DNA of 64,000 nucleotides from Natronosalvus rutilus (GTDB taxonomy: Archaea; Halobacteriota; Halobacteria; Halobacteriales; Natrialbaceae). Position 1 is the stretch's first letter. Every line of letters starts with the position of its first letter. Shown piece after piece: positions 62,118-64,000 of the stretch. The stretch is from the NCBI RefSeq assembly GCF_024204665.1, contig NZ_CP100356.1:248001-312000 (forward strand), given 5' to 3'. The position numbers and the translations under genes were made by a program. The notes beneath the pieces are model-generated. The model searched no databases and was not told where the DNA came from. It saw only the letters and a list, made by a program, of their open reading frames with translations.

Positions 62118-63284
62118 ATGAGGACAGAATCAGAGGATCGCGATGTCATCGTTATCGGCGGTGGGGTCGTTGGTTGTGCGATCGCACACGAACTCGCATC
62201 CGATCACGAAGTCCTCATCCTTGAGAAGGGGCAAGTCGCTAGTGGGGCGACGGCACTCGCTGCTGGAATTATCGGTCTCACGAACGTCTACGATGATGTC
62301 CCTACCCTTGCGGGGTATGTCGCGTCGTTCTTCGAGGCTTTCGACGGAACGGGTGATTTTCAGTACACTAAACGAGCTCGTGTCGGTCTTGTGCGGCCCG
62401 AAGACGAATCACGGGCCCGGAGGGAAGCGAAGGAGAAAGCTGAGCAGGGCGTCAAAGCGACGTACCTCAATACGCCAGCGTTGCGCGAGAAGTATCCCCG
62501 GTTCGACACCTCCGAAATAGTTGGTGCCGTGGAATACGGTGCTCGTCCCGGAGAAGGCTGGCTGGACCCTTACACATTTGCAGTGACGCTCAAACGAGAA
62601 GCAGAGGCGGCGGGCGTCGAATTTCGGACCGGAACGGTTGTGACCGACATTGACGTCGCTGATGGCGCCGTCACAGGCGTCAAGACGGAGTCAGGGACAA
62701 TTCGAGCACCGACGGTGGTCGTGGCCTCTGGGTGGCGGACGCCCGGGCTGTTGTCGGATCTCATGACGTTACCGGTCCGGCCGTACCAAACCCAATGTAT
62801 AGTCCTCAAACCGGAACGACGATTGAACGGCGACGTTCCGATGGGGTGGGTCAGTGGCGAACACATTTACTTCCGGCCCGAAGCCAATGGTCACCTGCTC
62901 GTTGGCGGCTGGTCATTCGCGATCGACGATCCTGTGGCCGCGAGTTCGGACGCGAGCGAAGAGTTCAGACAGCACGTCGCAACAGTTATCCCTGACGTCT
63001 TCGACGGTATGGACCGAGCGAAGTTCGTAAACGGGTGGGCGGGGGTTGATGCAGCCACACCCGACCAGCGGCCGATCGTCGACGCGTCGGACGAGGGTCC
63101 CGAGGGGTTAATCGTAGCCACGGGCTTCCACGGACGCGGCGTGATGACGTCCCCCGCAGCAGCACGCGCCGTTCGATCGCTGCTGACCGATGAGGATGCG
63201 CCGTTTTCACTCGAACCGTTTTCTCTCGATCGGTTCGATTCGCGTTCACCGGATTTCGAATTCCGAAGCATCAGTGACCACTGA
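62118..63284 (+). CDS. FAD-dependent oxidoreductase (DAO family)
   Basis: 388 residues. The N-terminal FAD-binding motif is DVIVIGGGVVGCAIAHELAS (GxGxxG). A substrate-binding domain follows, and the FAD-closing GGWSFAIDDPVAASSDASEE, VNGWAGVDAATPDQRPIVDA and GLIVATGFHGRGVMTSPAAA motifs are those of D-amino-acid/sarcosine/glycine oxidases. It probably oxidises a secondary amine or amino acid; the substrate is not fixed. No neighbour hints at a pathway. Confidence 0.88.
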   Translation: MRTESEDRDVIVIGGGVVGCAIAHELASDHEVLILEKGQVASGATALAAGIIGLTNVYDDVPTLAGYVASFFEAFDGTGDFQYTKRARVGLVRPEDESRARREAKEKAEQGVKATYLNTPALREKYPRFDTSEIVGAVEYGARPGEGWLDPYTFAVTLKREAEAAGVEFRTGTVVTDIDVADGAVTGVKTESGTIRAPTVVVASGWRTPGLLSDLMTLPVRPYQTQCIVLKPERRLNGDVPMGWVSGEHIYFRPEANGHLLVGGWSFAIDDPVAASSDASEEFRQHVATVIPDVFDGMDRAKFVNGWAGVDAATPDQRPIVDASDEGPEGLIVATGFHGRGVMTSPAAARAVRSLLTDEDAPFSLEPFSLDRFDSRSPDFEFRSISDH

Positions 63285-63659
63285 CAATGTCACGCCAACT
63301 CGGGATGTATACATTAGCCACAAATATATAGATAATAAGATGTCAAAACAACATGCGAAATAAACCCATATCAAAGGCGACAATGTAGAACGCTCTCCAG
63401 TTACTGTTTCGGCAACTGTAGATATTATCTAGCTGGGGATTTGAGGGACGAGGAGGTGGTGGTGAGAAATGTTCATGCCACTCACCAACTTGCCCAGAAA
63501 GAACTTAGACATGAATTATGATAAGATTTGGGAGAACGAACACCATCGTGTTAAGTTAATCGAAGTAAACTAGGTAACAAAAACTTGGAACTGCGTTTCG
63601 GCAGTTGCTGGATCGACGTGACTAAAACATATTATTGAACTAATAGAATTGTATTTTCC
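63285..63659. other. AT-rich intergenic region
   Basis: No gene is visible; the DNA is much richer in AT than the flanks (for example acaaatatatagataataag). No repeat of the families seen elsewhere. Confidence 0.5.
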
Positions 63660-64000
63660 TCATTTTATATACACGTTTAATGACGTTCTGATTTCCGTTT
63701 GATCGAGTCGAGATCGGAGCCCAGATCGGTACAATTCAGTCGCTAGATAATGCTCGTAATTGATGAGAAACACAACATCGATGACGCCGTGTTTCTCACG
63801 AATCTCGTAGGGAAACGCTGGATCACTACTGTTGTAGTCGCCGTAAAGAGCCTTATATGCAGAAATACGTTCGTTTCCGGATCGACGACTGCGTACAGCC
63901 AGAACTGCTGTCCGTCGATTCGGATTACCGTCTCGTCAAGCGCGACATGGTTCGGACTCGCCCCACTGGCCAGTTGTAGACCGGTCTTTTGCACCCAGCC
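63660..64000 (-). pseudogene. IS6-family transposase, frameshifted and cut by window end
   Basis: Open to the right edge: GWVQKTGLQLASGASPNHVA, then LDETVIRIDGQQFWLYAVVD. Around 63810 a shift moves to another frame: FPYEIREKHGVIDVVFLINY and then EHYLATELYRSG. The IS6/IS240 core is recognisable but clearly distinct from the element at 61111. The rest lies outside the window. Confidence 0.7.

Noticed and set aside
1-64000. CRISPR arrays, rRNA and tRNA genes
   Set aside because: I looked for short regular repeats with spacers and for tRNA-like cloverleaf motifs by eye and saw none. A covariance-model search would be decisive.

Overview
The window is haloarchaeal (class Halobacteria, probably of the Natrinema/Haloterrigena kind; genus is inference). 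The proteins are strongly acidic, coding DNA is rich in GC and CTCGAG, and several families are specific to halophilic archaea: HalOD1 and HalX domains, a Bat-type HTH regulator, a PGF-CTERM surface protein, TRAM and RPA-like proteins. Some starts have TATA boxes about 25-30 nt upstream, suggesting leaderless mRNAs. No rRNA, tRNA or CRISPR array was found.

Layout. 1-6.2 kb: an accessory strip with a left-truncated endonuclease/exonuclease/phosphatase protein, an EVE/PUA-like protein, an ArdC-type metallopeptidase, a TRAM protein, and a nucleotidyltransferase/HEPN toxin-antitoxin pair whose HEPN gene is split by a TnpB-only insertion sequence. 6.2-17.3 kb: one 3677-residue secreted protein with beta-helix repeats, CARDB/PKD-like modules, nine copies of a unit of exactly 303 bp, and a PGF-CTERM anchor. 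17.4-23 kb: a second TnpB element, then three minus-strand signalling genes: a receiver/kinase-like protein, a 7TM-PAS histidine kinase with a cysteine-rich insertion in its ATPase domain, and an HxlR-receiver-HalX fusion. 23-33 kb: a DUF4242-like protein, a winged-helix regulator, an AI-2E-type permease, an RPA-like protein with a 17-bp-stem hairpin upstream, a third TnpB element, an HTH/nucleotidyltransferase operon, three overlapping small genes and an MFS transporter.

33-46 kb is a mosaic island: a HalOD1 protein, PadR, VapBC, a second RHH/PIN pair lying between two copies of a primase-like gene's 3' end, HicB, an extra lumazine synthase, cupins, a lipoprotein, a CAAX-type protease, decayed IS5-family copies and short MITE-like repeats. 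46-53 kb holds a cytochrome P450 divergent from a Bat-like regulator, a broken phosphatase fused to a Tat-exported PQQ-propeller protein, and an M48 protease. 53-64 kb holds a GAF/PAS histidine kinase with a HalOD1 partner, an intact IS5-family element with an 8-bp target duplication, DsrE, RHH and zinc-finger small proteins, IS6-family remains and an FAD oxidoreductase.

The genes do not form one pathway. They look like a chromosome-edge or megaplasmid accessory region built by repeated insertion, with toxin-antitoxin modules (HEPN/MNT, HTH/NTase, VapBC, RHH/PIN, HicB) and sensory genes as recurrent cargo. The strongest leads are the RHH/PIN cassette between duplicated gene ends, the cysteine-rich kinase insertion, the 101-codon repeat array with long-range copy exchange, the hairpin next to the RPA-like gene, and the two small repeat families.
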